A DNA stretch of 64,000 nucleotides from Bacillus aquiflavi (GCF_019915265.1 NZ_CP082780.1:620001-684000); one strand, 5' to 3'. Shown: positions 45,153-54,325, numbered from the stretch's first letter. A program made the numbers and translations. Notes: a model not told the origin generated them from the sequence alone.

Positions 45153-46355
45153 ATGAAAGGGAATCAATTTACTTTATTAAGTTTTAATTTGTTTATTATT
45201 ATGGTTGGGATAGGATTAGTCATTCCAATTTTACCATTTTATGTTGAAAAATTTAATGCGAATGCACAGATTATGGGTTTATTGGTAGCTATGTTTGCGT
45301 TTATGCAGTTTATTTTTGCGCCTATTTGGGGGCGGTATTCAGATAAGATTGGGCGAAAGCCATTGATTGTATTAGGGTTATTTGGATTTGCAGTTGCAGA
45401 ATTTATATTTGCTTTTGCAACTGGGTTGTGGATGTTGTTTCTATCGCGAGCATTGGCAGGAATATTTGGTTCCGCACTCATGCCAACAGCTATGGCATAT
45501 GTATCAGATGTAACAGCTGAGGAGAAACGCGGTCAAGGGATGGGACTGTTAGGAGCGGCGATGAGTCTTGGAATTGTAATTGGACCAGGAATTGGCGGTT
45601 GGCTTGCAGAATTTGATTTATCTTATCCATTTATATTTGCGGGGATTGCTGCAACGCTGGCTGGTGTGTTGTCTATAACTATCTTACCAGAATCTTATCC
45701 GAAAGAGGCTCGTCAAGCAAACAAACTTGAACATGACGAGGAAAAGATAGGTCAGATCACACTAATGAAGACTACGTTGTTAAGTCCAGTAGGATTTTTA
45801 CTTTTTTTAGTTTTTATTATGAGTTTTGGATTAGCAAACTTTCAAGCTATTTTTGGTTATTATTCAATGGAGCGATATTCTTTTGGTCCACAACAAGTTG
45901 GTTTAATTATTTTATTAACCGGTGTGATCGGAACAATGATTCAAGGGGGTGTTGTTGGTAAGCTTATTTCGTCGTTTGGTGAAGAGCGTGTCGTAAAGGG
46001 ATCTTTATTATTAAGTGCAATTGGTTTTGTGCTAATGACTCTCGCTCCCTCCCTCCCGTGGGTACTTATGACGACTAGCATTTTTTTTATCGGAAATTCA
46101 ATTTTACGTCCAGCTGTTAACACATTTATTTCAAAACTTGCTGGCAGGCGTCAAGGAATGGTTATGGGATTAAATAATTCTTTTTTAAGCTTAGGAAATG
46201 TAGCTGGACCGATTATTGCGGGGACGTTGTTTGAATGGAACATTCATATTCCATATATATTTGGTGCATTGGTTATGCTTATTGGATTTATTTCAACGTC
46301 TATTTGGATATCTAGAAAAAAGAAAGCTCTGCTTACTGCGGAACAAATTCAATAA
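45153..46355 (+). CDS. MFS drug-efflux-type transporter (TetA/NorA-like)
   Basis: A 400-residue, 12-helix transporter of the DHA1 class. It has motif A WGRYSDKIGRKPLIVLGLFG between helices 2 and 3 and motif C GAAMSLGIVIGPGIGG in helix 5, both marks of proton-driven multidrug or tetracycline export. Substrate unknown. In B. subtilis yhaM follows yhaN directly, so this gene is an insertion in the conserved block. The start is ATG at 45153 after AAGGGA. Confidence 0.88.
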   Translation: MKGNQFTLLSFNLFIIMVGIGLVIPILPFYVEKFNANAQIMGLLVAMFAFMQFIFAPIWGRYSDKIGRKPLIVLGLFGFAVAEFIFAFATGLWMLFLSRALAGIFGSALMPTAMAYVSDVTAEEKRGQGMGLLGAAMSLGIVIGPGIGGWLAEFDLSYPFIFAGIAATLAGVLSITILPESYPKEARQANKLEHDEEKIGQITLMKTTLLSPVGFLLFLVFIMSFGLANFQAIFGYYSMERYSFGPQQVGLIILLTGVIGTMIQGGVVGKLISSFGEERVVKGSLLLSAIGFVLMTLAPSLPWVLMTTSIFFIGNSILRPAVNTFISKLAGRRQGMVMGLNNSFLSLGNVAGPIIAGTLFEWNIHIPYIFGALVMLIGFISTSIWISRKKKALLTAEQIQ

Positions 46356-46454
46356 TGTTGAGTAGTGTTATTTGCGGTGTTTTTTGTTCTTTTTAGGAAA
46401 ATAATGATATGTTATACTCAAATTGTAGACAAAATCAATATTAATTAATTTTCC

Positions 46455-46515
46455 AAAAGATTAGAAAACGCTTCGTGCGTAGCATGAAGCGAATAGAACA
46501 ATTGTTCATGAAATC
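46455..46515 (-). repeat. Dispersed TTTAGACTG element, copy 5 (minus strand, partial)
   Basis: On the minus strand the sequence reads CATGAACAATTGTTCTATTC then GCTTCATG and CGAAGCGTTTTCTAATC. This matches the right half of the element (CATGAACGCCTGTTCTATTC, AAGCGTTTTCAATC). The left half is missing. Confidence 0.5.
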
Positions 46516-46562
46516 TATTGATTGATATTTATTTTGATTAATAAGGGGGGCGGAAAAAACTG

Positions 46563-47507
46563 ATGAGTAAAGGAATATTGTTTCATAGTGTTGGTGACCA
46601 AGTTGAAGTTTTTTTACTAATAAAAAGTTCGGTAAAAGGGATTGCAAGTAATGGAAAGCCTTTTTTAACGCTTATTTTACAGGATCGTAGCGGAGAGATT
46701 GAAGCAAAGTTATGGGATGCTTCCGAAGAAGATGAAAAAACATACGGACCTGAAGGTATTGTCAAAATCATAGGTGACATTCAAAACTATCGCGGGCGTA
46801 ATCAGCTGAAAATTAGACAAATCCGTCCAGCACTAGACACTGACTCAGTTCAAATCGCTGATTTTATTGAGACGGCTCCGCTAAGCCAAGATCAGATGAT
46901 GAGTAAAATAACTCAGTATATATTTGAAATGAAAAATCCAAATATACAACGAATAACGAGACATTTATTAAAAAAGTATCAAGACCCTTTTTTGGAATAT
47001 CCAGCCGCTACAAAAAATCATCATGAATTTGTATCTGGACTTGCTTTCCATGTTGTTTCTATGCTTGACTTAGCGAAAGTAATTTCAGAGTTGTATCCGA
47101 CTCTTGATAAAGATCTTCTTTATGCCGGGGTTCTTCTCCATGATTTAGGTAAAGTAATAGAACTATCTGGGCCTATTTCAACTAGTTATACGATTGAGGG
47201 GAACTTATTAGGTCACATTACGATTATGGTAAGTGAAATCGGAAAGGCAGCAGAAGAACTCAGCATTACAGGTGAAGAAGTGATGATTCTTCAACATTTA
47301 GTTCTTAGTCACCACGGAAAAGCAGAATGGGGGAGTCCTAAGCCTCCTCTCATTAAAGAAGCAGAAATTCTCCACTACATAGACAACATAGATGCAAAAA
47401 TGAACATGCTTGATCGTGCTTTAGAAAGAGTAAAACCGGGTGAATTTACAGAAAGGATTTTCCCGTTAGATAATCGAGCTTTTTATAAACCAACATTTCA
47501 TAAGTAA
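46563..47507 (+). CDS. yhaM: YhaM, 3'-5' exoribonuclease
   Basis: A 314-residue exonuclease with an N-terminal OB fold (about 12-90) for nucleic-acid binding and a C-terminal HD domain: [19 protein letters not shown] (the HD pair), [12 protein letters not shown] and IDNIDAKM. YhaM is Mn2+- or Co2+-dependent and trims single-stranded RNA and DNA. It is intact, unlike its operon neighbours yhaO and yhaN. A GGGGGG run lies 12 bp before ATG 46563. Confidence 0.94.
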   Translation: MSKGILFHSVGDQVEVFLLIKSSVKGIASNGKPFLTLILQDRSGEIEAKLWDASEEDEKTYGPEGIVKIIGDIQNYRGRNQLKIRQIRPALDTDSVQIADFIETAPLSQDQMMSKITQYIFEMKNPNIQRITRHLLKKYQDPFLEYPAATKNHHEFVSGLAFHVVSMLDLAKVISELYPTLDKDLLYAGVLLHDLGKVIELSGPISTSYTIEGNLLGHITIMVSEIGKAAEELSITGEEVMILQHLVLSHHGKAEWGSPKPPLIKEAEILHYIDNIDAKMNMLDRALERVKPGEFTERIFPLDNRAFYKPTFHK

Positions 47508-47639
47508 AATGTATATTTTTCATGTAAAAAGATATTATTGAAACTAGTAAAGGGATTGCATATTTCTTATTTTCTCGCATATGTTATACAAAGTAAAAAG
47601 CTTTGGGACAACCATATGATATGATCGGAGGAGAAGGAA

Positions 47640-47831
47640 ATGGCAATCCCTATTTGGATTTACTTTGTTTTAGCAGGCATTGCTGTTAGTGCATATATGA
47701 CGATAAAAACTGCTAAAGAAGAAAAACAACGGGAAAGTGAATTAATAGAACAAGAGGGAGAGGTTTATATGCATCGTCTAGAAGAAGAAAGGACACGTAA
47801 ACTAGAGCAGGCCTCATCGGAAACCTCCTAA
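47640..47831 (+). CDS. yhaL: YhaL, sporulation protein
   Basis: A 63-residue protein with one membrane helix (about 3-22, PIWIYFVLAGIAVSAYM) and a charged helical cytosolic tail rich in Glu and Arg. It matches B. subtilis YhaL in size and position between yhaM and prsA. YhaL is needed for efficient sporulation; its mechanism is unknown. A good ribosome binding site (GGAGGAG) precedes ATG 47640. Confidence 0.88.
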   Translation: MAIPIWIYFVLAGIAVSAYMTIKTAKEEKQRESELIEQEGEVYMHRLEEERTRKLEQASSETS

Positions 47832-47838
47832 AATTTTT

Positions 47839-47876
47839 AAAGCGGATGCGAAAAAACGCACCCGCTTTATTTTTTA
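47839..47876. terminator. Bidirectional terminator between yhaL and prsA
   Basis: AAAGCGGATGCG pairs with CGCACCCGCTTT (one mismatch) around AAAAAA, followed by ATTTTTT. It lies between convergent genes. Confidence 0.85.
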
Positions 47877-47923
47877 TATCGTTTATTTTCAATTAACAAT
47901 GAATGATTGTCACTTGCTGAATA

Positions 47924-48772
47924 TTATTGTTTGTCTGCTTGGTCGTCTGATTTAAATGTATCTTTAAAATCTTTATCTTTTACTTTCACTTTTGCCTCTT
48001 TCAGCTCACGCTCCATTGCTTTTTGAATTGTCGTATTATCTATTTTATTCATTTTAATGTCGTGTTCGATGTCTTTTTTCATTTCATCGTATGATTTTTT
48101 CTCTTTTTTCTCAGTAACTTGAATAATATGCCAGCCGTTGTCAGTTTGAACTGGAGCACTTATTTCATCTACTTTTAGTTTGAATGCTGCTTCGTCAAAT
48201 TCAGGAACCATTTGTCCTGAGCCAAACCAGCCTAGATCACCGCCGTTTTGCGCAGACATAGGATCATTTGAATGTTCTAAGGCTAAGTCTTCAAATTTTG
48301 CACCTTCATCAAGTTTAGCCTTTATATCCTTTGCTGTTTGCTCATCTTCCACTAAAATATGACGCGCCTTAATTTCAGGCTTATAATTTTCATAATACTC
48401 TTTCATTTCTTCTTCAGTAACTTTTATATCTTTAGTTACTGCTTTTTCTTGAAGAAGTTGAAACTTTGCAAGTCTTTTAACTTCTTCTTTACTATACTGT
48501 TCAAGTGCTGGTCCGTATTGCGCTTCTAAATCTTCAACTGCTTTTTTAATCTCCTTATCAGAAACTTCATATTTATCGGAGAGGATTTTTTCAAAAACGA
48601 GCTCTTGCAGCGTCTGTTCCCCGTATCTTTCCTTCATTACTTCATAAAGCTCATCTTTCGTTACGTTACCTGCTTTTGTTTCAGCAATATTTCCAGACGC
48701 TCCATTATTGCTGCATGCGCCTAAACTAATGACTCCTGCAGCAAGTGTCATGGATAAGATCCATTTTTTCAT
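47924..48772 (-). CDS. prsA: PrsA, extracytoplasmic peptidyl-prolyl isomerase lipoprotein
   Basis: A 282-residue foldase anchored to the outer face of the membrane that helps secreted proteins fold. The signal peptide ends in the lipobox SLGAC (Cys20). The parvulin domain starts around residue 130 (ARHILVEDEQTAKDI) and includes LALEHSNDPMSAQNGGDLGW and GWHIIQVTEKK. Flanking helical chaperone regions and a charged C-terminal tail follow. ATG 48772 follows AGGAG; the frame extends three codons further to TTG 48781, which lies in the ribosome binding site. Confidence 0.96.
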   Translation of the reverse strand: MKKWILSMTLAAGVISLGACSNNGASGNIAETKAGNVTKDELYEVMKERYGEQTLQELVFEKILSDKYEVSDKEIKKAVEDLEAQYGPALEQYSKEEVKRLAKFQLLQEKAVTKDIKVTEEEMKEYYENYKPEIKARHILVEDEQTAKDIKAKLDEGAKFEDLALEHSNDPMSAQNGGDLGWFGSGQMVPEFDEAAFKLKVDEISAPVQTDNGWHIIQVTEKKEKKSYDEMKKDIEHDIKMNKIDNTTIQKAMERELKEAKVKVKDKDFKDTFKSDDQADKQ

Positions 48773-49113
48773 GAAGAACAACTCCTATTAAAAATTTCTT
48801 GTGGCATGTCTTTTTCCCACTTCATTACTATAACATAATTTTCAATCAGTTTAAAAAGATAACATAAATTCATCCTAAAAATCATTAAAAAGTGGGTGTT
48901 TTACTTAGCCAAATTAGGGACATTTACATATGATAAAGCGAAGAGAATAAAGGAGGTACATTTTTGAAAATTTTTTATTGCTTGCAGTAGTTCATGCATA
49001 ATCAAAATGCAGCCTTTACTTTTAAGAAAATAAGAAGTTAGTGTGATAAATGCCTATTCGAAAACAGGGTCATTGAATACTATATGATAGCAACACAAAA
49101 AGGGGGTGTTGTC

Positions 49114-49200
49114 ATGGGTGGAGCATATGGCGGAGGATTTGCATTAATTGTTGTCCTGTTCATTTTATTAATCTTAGTAGGAGCTGCATGGATTTATTAG
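49114..49200 (+). CDS. YjcZ-family sporulation peptide 1
   Basis: Twenty-eight residues: MGGAYGGGFALIVVLFILLI then LVGAAWIY. The Gly-rich head and single hydrophobic helix are typical of the YjcZ family of small spore-associated membrane peptides. The ribosome binding site AGGGGGTG precedes the ATG. It is paired with a near-identical gene downstream. Confidence 0.85.
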   Translation: MGGAYGGGFALIVVLFILLILVGAAWIY

Positions 49201-49255
49201 AGGAAGAGAACGGGAAACAGGTTGACTCATCAGCCATTGAAAGGAGGAAGGTATA

Positions 49256-49345
49256 ATGTCTGGACCTGGTTACGGTGGAGGGTTTGCATTAGTTGTTGTA
49301 CTCTTTATTCTTCTCATTATTATAGGCGCTTCATGGTTATATTAA
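49256..49345 (+). CDS. YjcZ-family sporulation peptide 2
   Basis: Twenty-nine residues: MSGPGYGGGFALVVVLFILL then IIIGASWLY. It is a clear paralogue of the peptide 55 bp upstream and probably co-transcribed with it. The ribosome binding site AAAGGAGG is strong, and a terminator follows 4 bp after the stop. Confidence 0.87.
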   Translation: MSGPGYGGGFALVVVLFILLIIIGASWLY

Positions 49346-49349
49346 TAAT

Positions 49350-49380
49350 AAAAGCGGTGATAATTTTTTTCACCGCTTTT
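49350..49380 (+). terminator. Terminator of the YjcZ-type pair
   Basis: AAAAGCGGTGA pairs with TCACCGCTTTT (11 bp) around TAATTTTTT. Confidence 0.85.
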
Positions 49381-49453
49381 AGTTATGTACCTTTTGCTAT
49401 GCTTTATTATGTTAATGATATTTCAATAAATGATGATACAAGTAAAATAGTAA

Positions 49454-49591
49454 CTAGCACACGTTAATTGTTCGGAATACTTTAGGCTGACGTTCCTCCG
49501 GTATTTCCCTTTGGATGCAAAGGGAATTAGTCATTTTATTAATATTAAATAATATGAAAACAGCAAATACAATAAAAACGGAGATCATCAT
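49454..49591 (-). CDS. Possible 45-residue membrane peptide
   Basis: The minus-strand frame has MMISVFIVFAVFILFN (a membrane helix) and a charged tail QREIPEERQPKVFRTINVC. A ribosome binding site GGGAGGG lies 6 bp before ATG 49591. I do not recognise it; the good ribosome binding site and helix-plus-tail layout are the only support. Confidence 0.5.
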   Translation of the reverse strand: MMISVFIVFAVFILFNINKMTNSLCIQREIPEERQPKVFRTINVC

Positions 49592-50057
49592 TGATTCCCT
49601 CCCTATTATACGATTTATGATAATAAAGATAACAAAGTTTTTGTAAAAAAGATAGTCTAATAAACTTTAATTAGCGAGATTTTCTCATTTAAGAGAATTT
49701 ATTTTTTCGCCTATTAGTAATTTTTTTACAAAAAAACGTTTTGTATTGTGATTAACTTTGATAAGGATAATTAGGCGGTATATTATATATACAGCTGTTA
49801 ACTGAAGTTAGAAAGCCATGATTCATTTGATGATAAAAGGAAGAGCAAAGCGAAATCTTGCTAATATGTATTTTTACATAAAGTTATTTACATACTTTAC
49901 GATGAAAAAGTAAAAAAATCAATAGGAATTTTAATCTATTTATAAACTTTATGTATTTACTTTCGATGAAAAGGATCACATAAAATAGCATATTTATAAA
50001 AAGGTTAACATATGTAAAATTGATTTTGTGAAAAAATGAGCAATAAAATTAAACAAC
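49592..50057. other. Intergenic region between the 45-residue ORF and hpr
   Basis: Very AT-rich (runs such as TTTATTTTTTCG, TATATTATATATAC) with no supported gene and no repeat copy. Nothing definite was identified. Confidence 0.4.
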
Positions 50058-50093
50058 AAAAGCGGAAGTTTTTATTTATTTTCATCCGCTTTT
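50058..50093 (-). terminator. Terminator of hpr
   Basis: AAAAGCGGA pairs with TCCGCTTTT around an 18-base AT-rich loop. On the minus strand it is followed by GTTGTTTAATTTT. Confidence 0.65.
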
Positions 50094-50165
50094 AGTACAA
50101 TTTTTTGTCCAAATTTGCATTTGAGCTTTGACCATGTCTTTATTAGCAGCTATGAACGAGTTCAA

Positions 50166-50744
50166 TTAAGCTAATTCTTGTTTAGCGATATTTTTCTTTT
50201 TTAATGTCCCTTCTTTTTCATCAAACTCATTTTCAATATTGGAAAATGATCGTTGGAAAATTTCCATAAAATCATCTCCATAAATATTACGGACAATTGC
50301 CATCATCTCCATATTTTCTGGAAATTTCCCATATAATTCCTTCAAAGGGAGTGCGCCAGAAAATGCCGCATTTTTTTCGGGTTTATAACTTTCCATTAAG
50401 CAAAGGAGTACATTTTCGCCTTTTTCTGTTAGTTGAATATAAGTATTTCGTTTGTCACTTTCTTTTTTTGAAAACTTTAATAATCCTCGTTCTTCAAGCT
50501 TCTTTGAAAAATAAAATGCAGTGGATACATGCATCACACCGAATTTAGCGACATCAGAAATTGATGCACCATCTAAATGATATGCAATCCATAAAATATG
50601 ATGTTCATTAATATTTAAGTTGAATGGCTTAATCCATTGCTGCCAATCTTTTTCAATTGCTTTCCAGAGAGCTTTACTTAATTGAGCAATCCGTTGGCTA
50701 AAAAGCATTGCTTCTTTCATTGAGTATTGTTTTTCCGTTAACAC
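50166..50744 (-). CDS. hpr: Hpr (ScoC), MarR-family transition-state regulator
   Basis: A 192-residue MarR-type repressor that in B. subtilis controls extracellular protease genes, sporulation and peptide permeases (including app). It has the highly conserved block [20 protein letters not shown] followed by the helix-turn-helix [20 protein letters not shown] and the wing [20 protein letters not shown] 50744, preceded by AGGTGA, is preferred to GTG 50753, which overlaps that site. The app operon lies in the same window, although not adjacent. Confidence 0.93.
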   Translation of the reverse strand: MLTEKQYSMKEAMLFSQRIAQLSKALWKAIEKDWQQWIKPFNLNINEHHILWIAYHLDGASISDVAKFGVMHVSTAFYFSKKLEERGLLKFSKKESDKRNTYIQLTEKGENVLLCLMESYKPEKNAAFSGALPLKELYGKFPENMEMMAIVRNIYGDDFMEIFQRSFSNIENEFDEKEGTLKKKNIAKQELA

Positions 50745-50971
50745 GAGTTTCACCTACTTTATCTTTCTTTTATTTTCATTATGCCAATAAAATAAAAAAT
50801 AATAAAGAATAAAATTTACTAAATTTTTAGAAATTAATAATATGAAAAAGTGTAAATGCAGAAATAGTATTAATATTTGAGCATGACTACACATTAAAAA
50901 AACTATTTTTTATATATATATTTAATTTCTCTATAAATGGAAAGAATCCTTCTTTAAAACTTAAAAATGTT

Positions 50972-51325
50972 TTAATTAGAAAGTGATGCTTCTAAATCGT
51001 TAATCGCTTTTTCAATTTCAATCATTTCTAGTTTGATTTTGTGTTGATGAGGTTTAATCTCGCTTTTCCATTGATTGATCAAATTTTTTATATCTTTCAT
51101 AAAGGTAATTATTATACTTTTACTTTCCTCTGATAAAATATTTGTTGCTTTTTTAATTTCAGCAAGATTTGATTTTAGATCAGTTAATCGATGCACCCAT
51201 TCATCTTTACAATTTTTTAATTCAATGCGTAATTCCTTTCCAGGTGAGGGTGTTGATAATAACATACTTATTCCAGCTGCTACACCCCCAATAAAGAAAC
51301 CGAATAAAAAAGGTTTGGCTTTCAT
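50972..51325 (-). CDS. yhaH: YhaH, YtxH-domain protein
   Basis: A 117-residue protein with an N-terminal glycine-rich membrane helix (FLFGFFIGGVAAGISMLLSTPSPGKELR cut by Pro/Ser after about residue 25) characteristic of YtxH proteins, followed by a long charged helical tail. It matches YhaH in position, between hpr and trpP, and in length. Function unknown; general-stress or sporulation links are known for relatives. Confidence 0.85.
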   Translation of the reverse strand: MKAKPFLFGFFIGGVAAGISMLLSTPSPGKELRIELKNCKDEWVHRLTDLKSNLAEIKKATNILSEESKSIIITFMKDIKNLINQWKSEIKPHQHKIKLEMIEIEKAINDLEASLSN

Positions 51326-51535
51326 TTATATTCACCTCAAAATGCATTTAGTAATTTGTATAAAAATTCTACAAAAAATTCAAAAACCCTTTTTTCAAAT
51401 AATAATTGTTTAATTATTATATTTTTTAAAGGGACTTTTATCCTATATTTACCGTTTTATCATAGCCATTAATGGAAAAGCATACATATTATCAGGTACA
51501 TGCTTTTTCTGAATTTGATTAAAGGGGTGAATGAG

Positions 51536-51724
51536 GTGGGGGTTACTTTTATACTCTTTTCGATAAGCATAGTATTGTTTTTAGGGACTCTTTATTATTT
51601 ATTAGCAGCACAAAAGTCTGGTGTATATCCCCCAAGGCAAGTATTACGTAAAAGAGCAGGTGTTTTAGCAGGGGGAGGTGTCTTTTTTTTAACATTAGGA
51701 ATCATCTTTCAGTTGTTTTCATAA
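51536..51724 (+). CDS. Small two-helix membrane protein, function unknown
   Basis: Sixty-two residues with two membrane helices separated by a basic loop (AAQKSGVYPPRQVLRKRAG). GTG 51536 is chosen because AAAGGGG lies 8 bp upstream; the frame is open for 12 further codons. Its terminator is followed at once by a copy of the dispersed element. I do not recognise the family. Confidence 0.72.
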   Translation: MGVTFILFSISIVLFLGTLYYLLAAQKSGVYPPRQVLRKRAGVLAGGGVFFLTLGIIFQLFS

Positions 51725-51726
51725 AA

Positions 51727-51749
51727 AAAGAACCCTAACCGGGTTCTTT
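51727..51749 (+). terminator. Terminator of the two-helix protein gene
   Basis: AAAGAACCC pairs with GGGTTCTTT around TAACC. The T-run expected next is replaced by CAGACTGTTGA, the left end of a dispersed element. Confidence 0.8.
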
Positions 51750-51850
51750 CAGACTGTTGATGAACGCTCGCATTCTTCGTTACGATATGTTTTATTCGCT
51801 TTGCAGCTTGACTGAGAAGGCTTTTTCACGTCTTTCGTTCAAATAATCTG
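51748..51850 (+). repeat. Dispersed TTTAGACTG element, copy 6
   Basis: The left end TTCAGACTGTTGATGAACGC and the block CGCATTCTTCGTTA match the other copies. The right half is diverged and ends near TTCAAATAATCTGG. Confidence 0.65.
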
Positions 51851-51884
51851 GAAAGAATCGTAATCATGTTGTATATTATTGAAT

Positions 51885-52406
51885 TTATTTTGTTTGTTCA
51901 GCAAGCTTTGTACGTTTAAATATTGAAATAGCGATTGGGTAAAGAATTAACATGACAATTGTATTGACAAGTGCCGCTGGTAAAACTACTGCTGCAAATA
52001 ACGCTGTGAATGCTCCAGGCAATCCAACAATAAAGTAAGCGGATGATAAAAAGATAATTCCGGAAATAATTGTTCCAAGAGCCGTTAAAATGCTAATGCT
52101 TATAATGGAAAAATGAAATTTTTTTATTGCCAATAATAAAATAAAAAATATAAATGCGGTTACTGGTTTATCAATGATGTTCGGAATTAATCCGCCTGGA
52201 AAGGTAGTGGTGATTCCAGATATTAAGCCCGTTACAATTCCAAGTAAAAGAACGCTCTGTTTATCAGGAAATAAAATAATTCCCAAAAACATCATTGTCA
52301 ACATCATATCTGGTTTCATTGACAGAAATATTCCCGGAACAACAGCATGGAGAACTGCACCTATTCCTACTAATAAAGATAGAATTACAATGTTTTTTGC
52401 ACTCAA
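51885..52406 (-). CDS. trpP: TrpP (YhaG), tryptophan transporter
   Basis: A 173-residue membrane protein with about five helices, matching B. subtilis TrpP in size (172) and position next to serC. It has GIFLSMKPDMMLTMMFLGI and FPGGLIPNIIDKPVTAF. It imports tryptophan. The start is TTG 52406 after GAGGAGAG. The frame is open 18 codons further upstream, but that stretch is the TRAP-binding leader. Confidence 0.9.
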   Translation of the reverse strand: MSAKNIVILSLLVGIGAVLHAVVPGIFLSMKPDMMLTMMFLGIILFPDKQSVLLLGIVTGLISGITTTFPGGLIPNIIDKPVTAFIFFILLLAIKKFHFSIISISILTALGTIISGIIFLSSAYFIVGLPGAFTALFAAVVLPAALVNTIVMLILYPIAISIFKRTKLAEQTK

Positions 52407-52413
52407 TATTAAT

Positions 52414-52445
52414 CTCTCCTCTTCTAATCTAAACTCATTCTTCTC
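52414..52445 (-). promoter_or_regulatory. TRAP-binding (G/U)AG series over the trpP ribosome binding site
   Basis: On the minus strand five triplets GAG, TAG, TAG, GAG, GAG begin at 52436, 52431, 52426, 52421 and 52416, an exact 5-nt period (2-nt spacers) as needed for the 11-subunit TRAP ring. A further GAG starts at 52445 and others flank the series (52458/52456, 52404). The last triplets form the ribosome binding site. Trp-loaded TRAP would therefore block trpP translation, as described in B. subtilis. Confidence 0.75.
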
Positions 52446-52624
52446 CCGAAATGCTCTCATATGCCAACGGCGAAAAGATTGTAAATATTATATCATATTT
52501 GCACCCATTGCTAAATGCTATATTTTAACATCATTTTATTCGAAAATAATTTTCTGTTTTAGTATAAAAACATAATTTTTATCTTCTGTCTATTTCCAAG
52601 AAATGTTATATTTGCTCAAATTCA

Positions 52625-52665
52625 TCAATCAACGGGAACTAAGGGAAAGCTCCCGCTGATTAAAT
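52625..52665 (-). terminator. Probable terminator of serC
   Basis: On the minus strand ATCAGCGGGA pairs with TCCCGTTGAT (one G-T pair) around an 11-base loop. The T-run is poor, so confidence is limited. Confidence 0.45.
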
Positions 52666-52672
52666 TTTTACA

Positions 52673-53758
52673 TTACCTGTAGTTCTTTTGAAACTTCTTC
52701 ATAAATTCAGTAAGCTGAATGACGTGCTCAACTGGAACAGCATTGTAAATAGAGGCACGACAGCCGCCAATTGAGCGGTGGCCATTTAAGCCGATAAAGC
52801 CGGCTTCTTTTGCTGCGGAAAGAAAAGCGGCAGTCATTTCATCATTATTAAGAGTAAAAGTTACATTCATTTTTGATCGACTATCTAACACCGCATGTGG
52901 GTTGTAAAAGCCGTTGCTTTCTTCGATTGCTTTATATAAGATGGCTGTTTTTTCATTGTTTCTTTCTTCAAGTACTTTTATGCCACCTTCTGATTCCATC
53001 CATTCAAGAACGAGCATAAGTAAATAAATTGCCAATGTTGGCGGAGTATTATAAAGAGATTTGCTTTTTGCATGTGTTCGGTAATTTAACATCGTCGGTA
53101 GGCTATCTTGGGATCGTTCAAGTAAATCTTTTCGAATGATTACGACAGTAACTCCCGAGGGACCAAGTTTTTTTTGAGCACCTGCGTAAATAAGTCCAAA
53201 ATTCGATACGTTTATATGTTTGCTTAATATATCACTAGACATATCAGCAATTAACGGTACATTTGTTAACTTAGGGTATTCACTCCATTCCGTTCCATAA
53301 ATTGTATTGTTACTAGTGAGATGTAGATATGCGGCTTCCTCAGTAAATTGAATATTTTCAAGTTTAGGGATGGAACGGTAGTTGTCTTCTTTCGTTGAAG
53401 CAAGAATTTTTGTCTTTCCATGTTTCTTTGCTTCTTTTAATGCTTTTTCAGACCAGGAACCAGTTAGTACGTAATAAGCTGTTTTTCCTTTTTCAAGTAA
53501 GTTCATTGGTACCATTGAAAATTGCAAACTCGCTCCGCCTTGTAAAAACAATACTTCATAATCATCGGAAATATTCATTAACCGACGTAAAAGTAATTGT
53601 GCATTGTTATTTATTTGTTCAAACTCTTTACTGCGGTGGCTTAATTCCATAACGGCCATTCCAGTACCGTTGTAATTCATCCAAGTTTTTTGTGCTTTTT
53701 CTAATACAGGCTGTGGAAGAGATGCAGGTCCCGCATTAAAGTTTAACGCTCGTTTCAT
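52673..53758 (-). CDS. serC: SerC, phosphoserine aminotransferase
   Basis: A 361-residue PLP enzyme converting 3-phosphohydroxypyruvate and glutamate to phosphoserine in serine synthesis. It begins MKRALNFNAGPASLPQPVLE and has LSHRSKEFEQI, FLQGGASLQFSMVPMNL, the PLP lysine in YAGAQKKLGPSGVTVV and HRSIGGCRASIYNA at the C terminus. ATG 53758 follows GGAGGAAAAAGCG; five more codons are open upstream. Confidence 0.95.
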   Translation of the reverse strand: MKRALNFNAGPASLPQPVLEKAQKTWMNYNGTGMAVMELSHRSKEFEQINNNAQLLLRRLMNISDDYEVLFLQGGASLQFSMVPMNLLEKGKTAYYVLTGSWSEKALKEAKKHGKTKILASTKEDNYRSIPKLENIQFTEEAAYLHLTSNNTIYGTEWSEYPKLTNVPLIADMSSDILSKHINVSNFGLIYAGAQKKLGPSGVTVVIIRKDLLERSQDSLPTMLNYRTHAKSKSLYNTPPTLAIYLLMLVLEWMESEGGIKVLEERNNEKTAILYKAIEESNGFYNPHAVLDSRSKMNVTFTLNNDEMTAAFLSAAKEAGFIGLNGHRSIGGCRASIYNAVPVEHVIQLTEFMKKFQKNYR

Positions 53759-53879
53759 CGCTTTTTCCTCCAATACAAAAATGTTTACTATGATACGGTA
53801 AAGAAATAAAGATAGATTTACATTTATCCTATCAAAAATAAGCTTTATTTTATATAAAAAAATAAAAAAAATAAAAGAC

Positions 53880-53901
53880 AGCTTCTGCCTGTGCAGAAGC
53901 T
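53880..53901 (-). terminator. Terminator of hit
   Basis: AGCTTCTGC pairs with GCAGAAGCT around CTGT. On the minus strand it is followed by GTCTTTTATTTTTTTT. The 5' arm overlaps the hit stop codon. Confidence 0.8.
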
Positions 53902-54325
53902 AAAAAATGATATGCTTGTTTATATTAGATGCGATTTTTTGTAAATCATCATTTGTATAAGCGCTATTATGGGTTTTCCAAACGGCACCAAACCCGTCTC
54001 CTTTACCGTAACGAGGGATTAAATGTAAGTGAAAATGAAAAACTGATTGTCCTGCTTGTTCACCATTATTATTTAATAAGTTTAGTCCAATTGGATTAAA
54101 TTCAGCTTTAATTGCATTGGCAATAGATGGTACAGATTCAAATAAATGACTTGCGATATTCGGTGATAACTCATAAATATTTTCTTTATGTATTTTTGGA
54201 ATAACAAGTGTATGGCCTTTTGTCACTTGACTTATATCAAGGAAAGCAAGTACATGCTCATTTTCATACACTTTTGCAGCCGGAATACGGCCATTTACAA
54301 TGTCGCAAAAAATGCAATTCGTCAA
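53900..54325 (-). CDS. hit: Hit, HIT-family nucleotide-binding hydrolase
   Basis: A 141-residue member of the histidine-triad family. The triad is His97-x-His99-x-His101 in FHFHLHLIPR. An N-terminal CIFCDIVNGRIP carries a Cys pair of the zinc-binding HIT subgroup. The substrate is probably an adenosine-phosphoramidate-like nucleotide, by family. The start is TTG 54325 after AAAGGATG. It is divergent from ecsA, as in B. subtilis. Confidence 0.93.
   Translation of the reverse strand: MTNCIFCDIVNGRIPAAKVYENEHVLAFLDISQVTKGHTLVIPKIHKENIYELSPNIASHLFESVPSIANAIKAEFNPIGLNLLNNNGEQAGQSVFHFHLHLIPRYGKGDGFGAVWKTHNSAYTNDDLQKIASNINKHIIF

Noticed and set aside
49222-49467. 81-codon ORF overlapping the second YjcZ-type peptide
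   Set aside because: It is the other frame of the YjcZ-type gene and its terminator; the 29-residue peptide has the ribosome binding site and family match.
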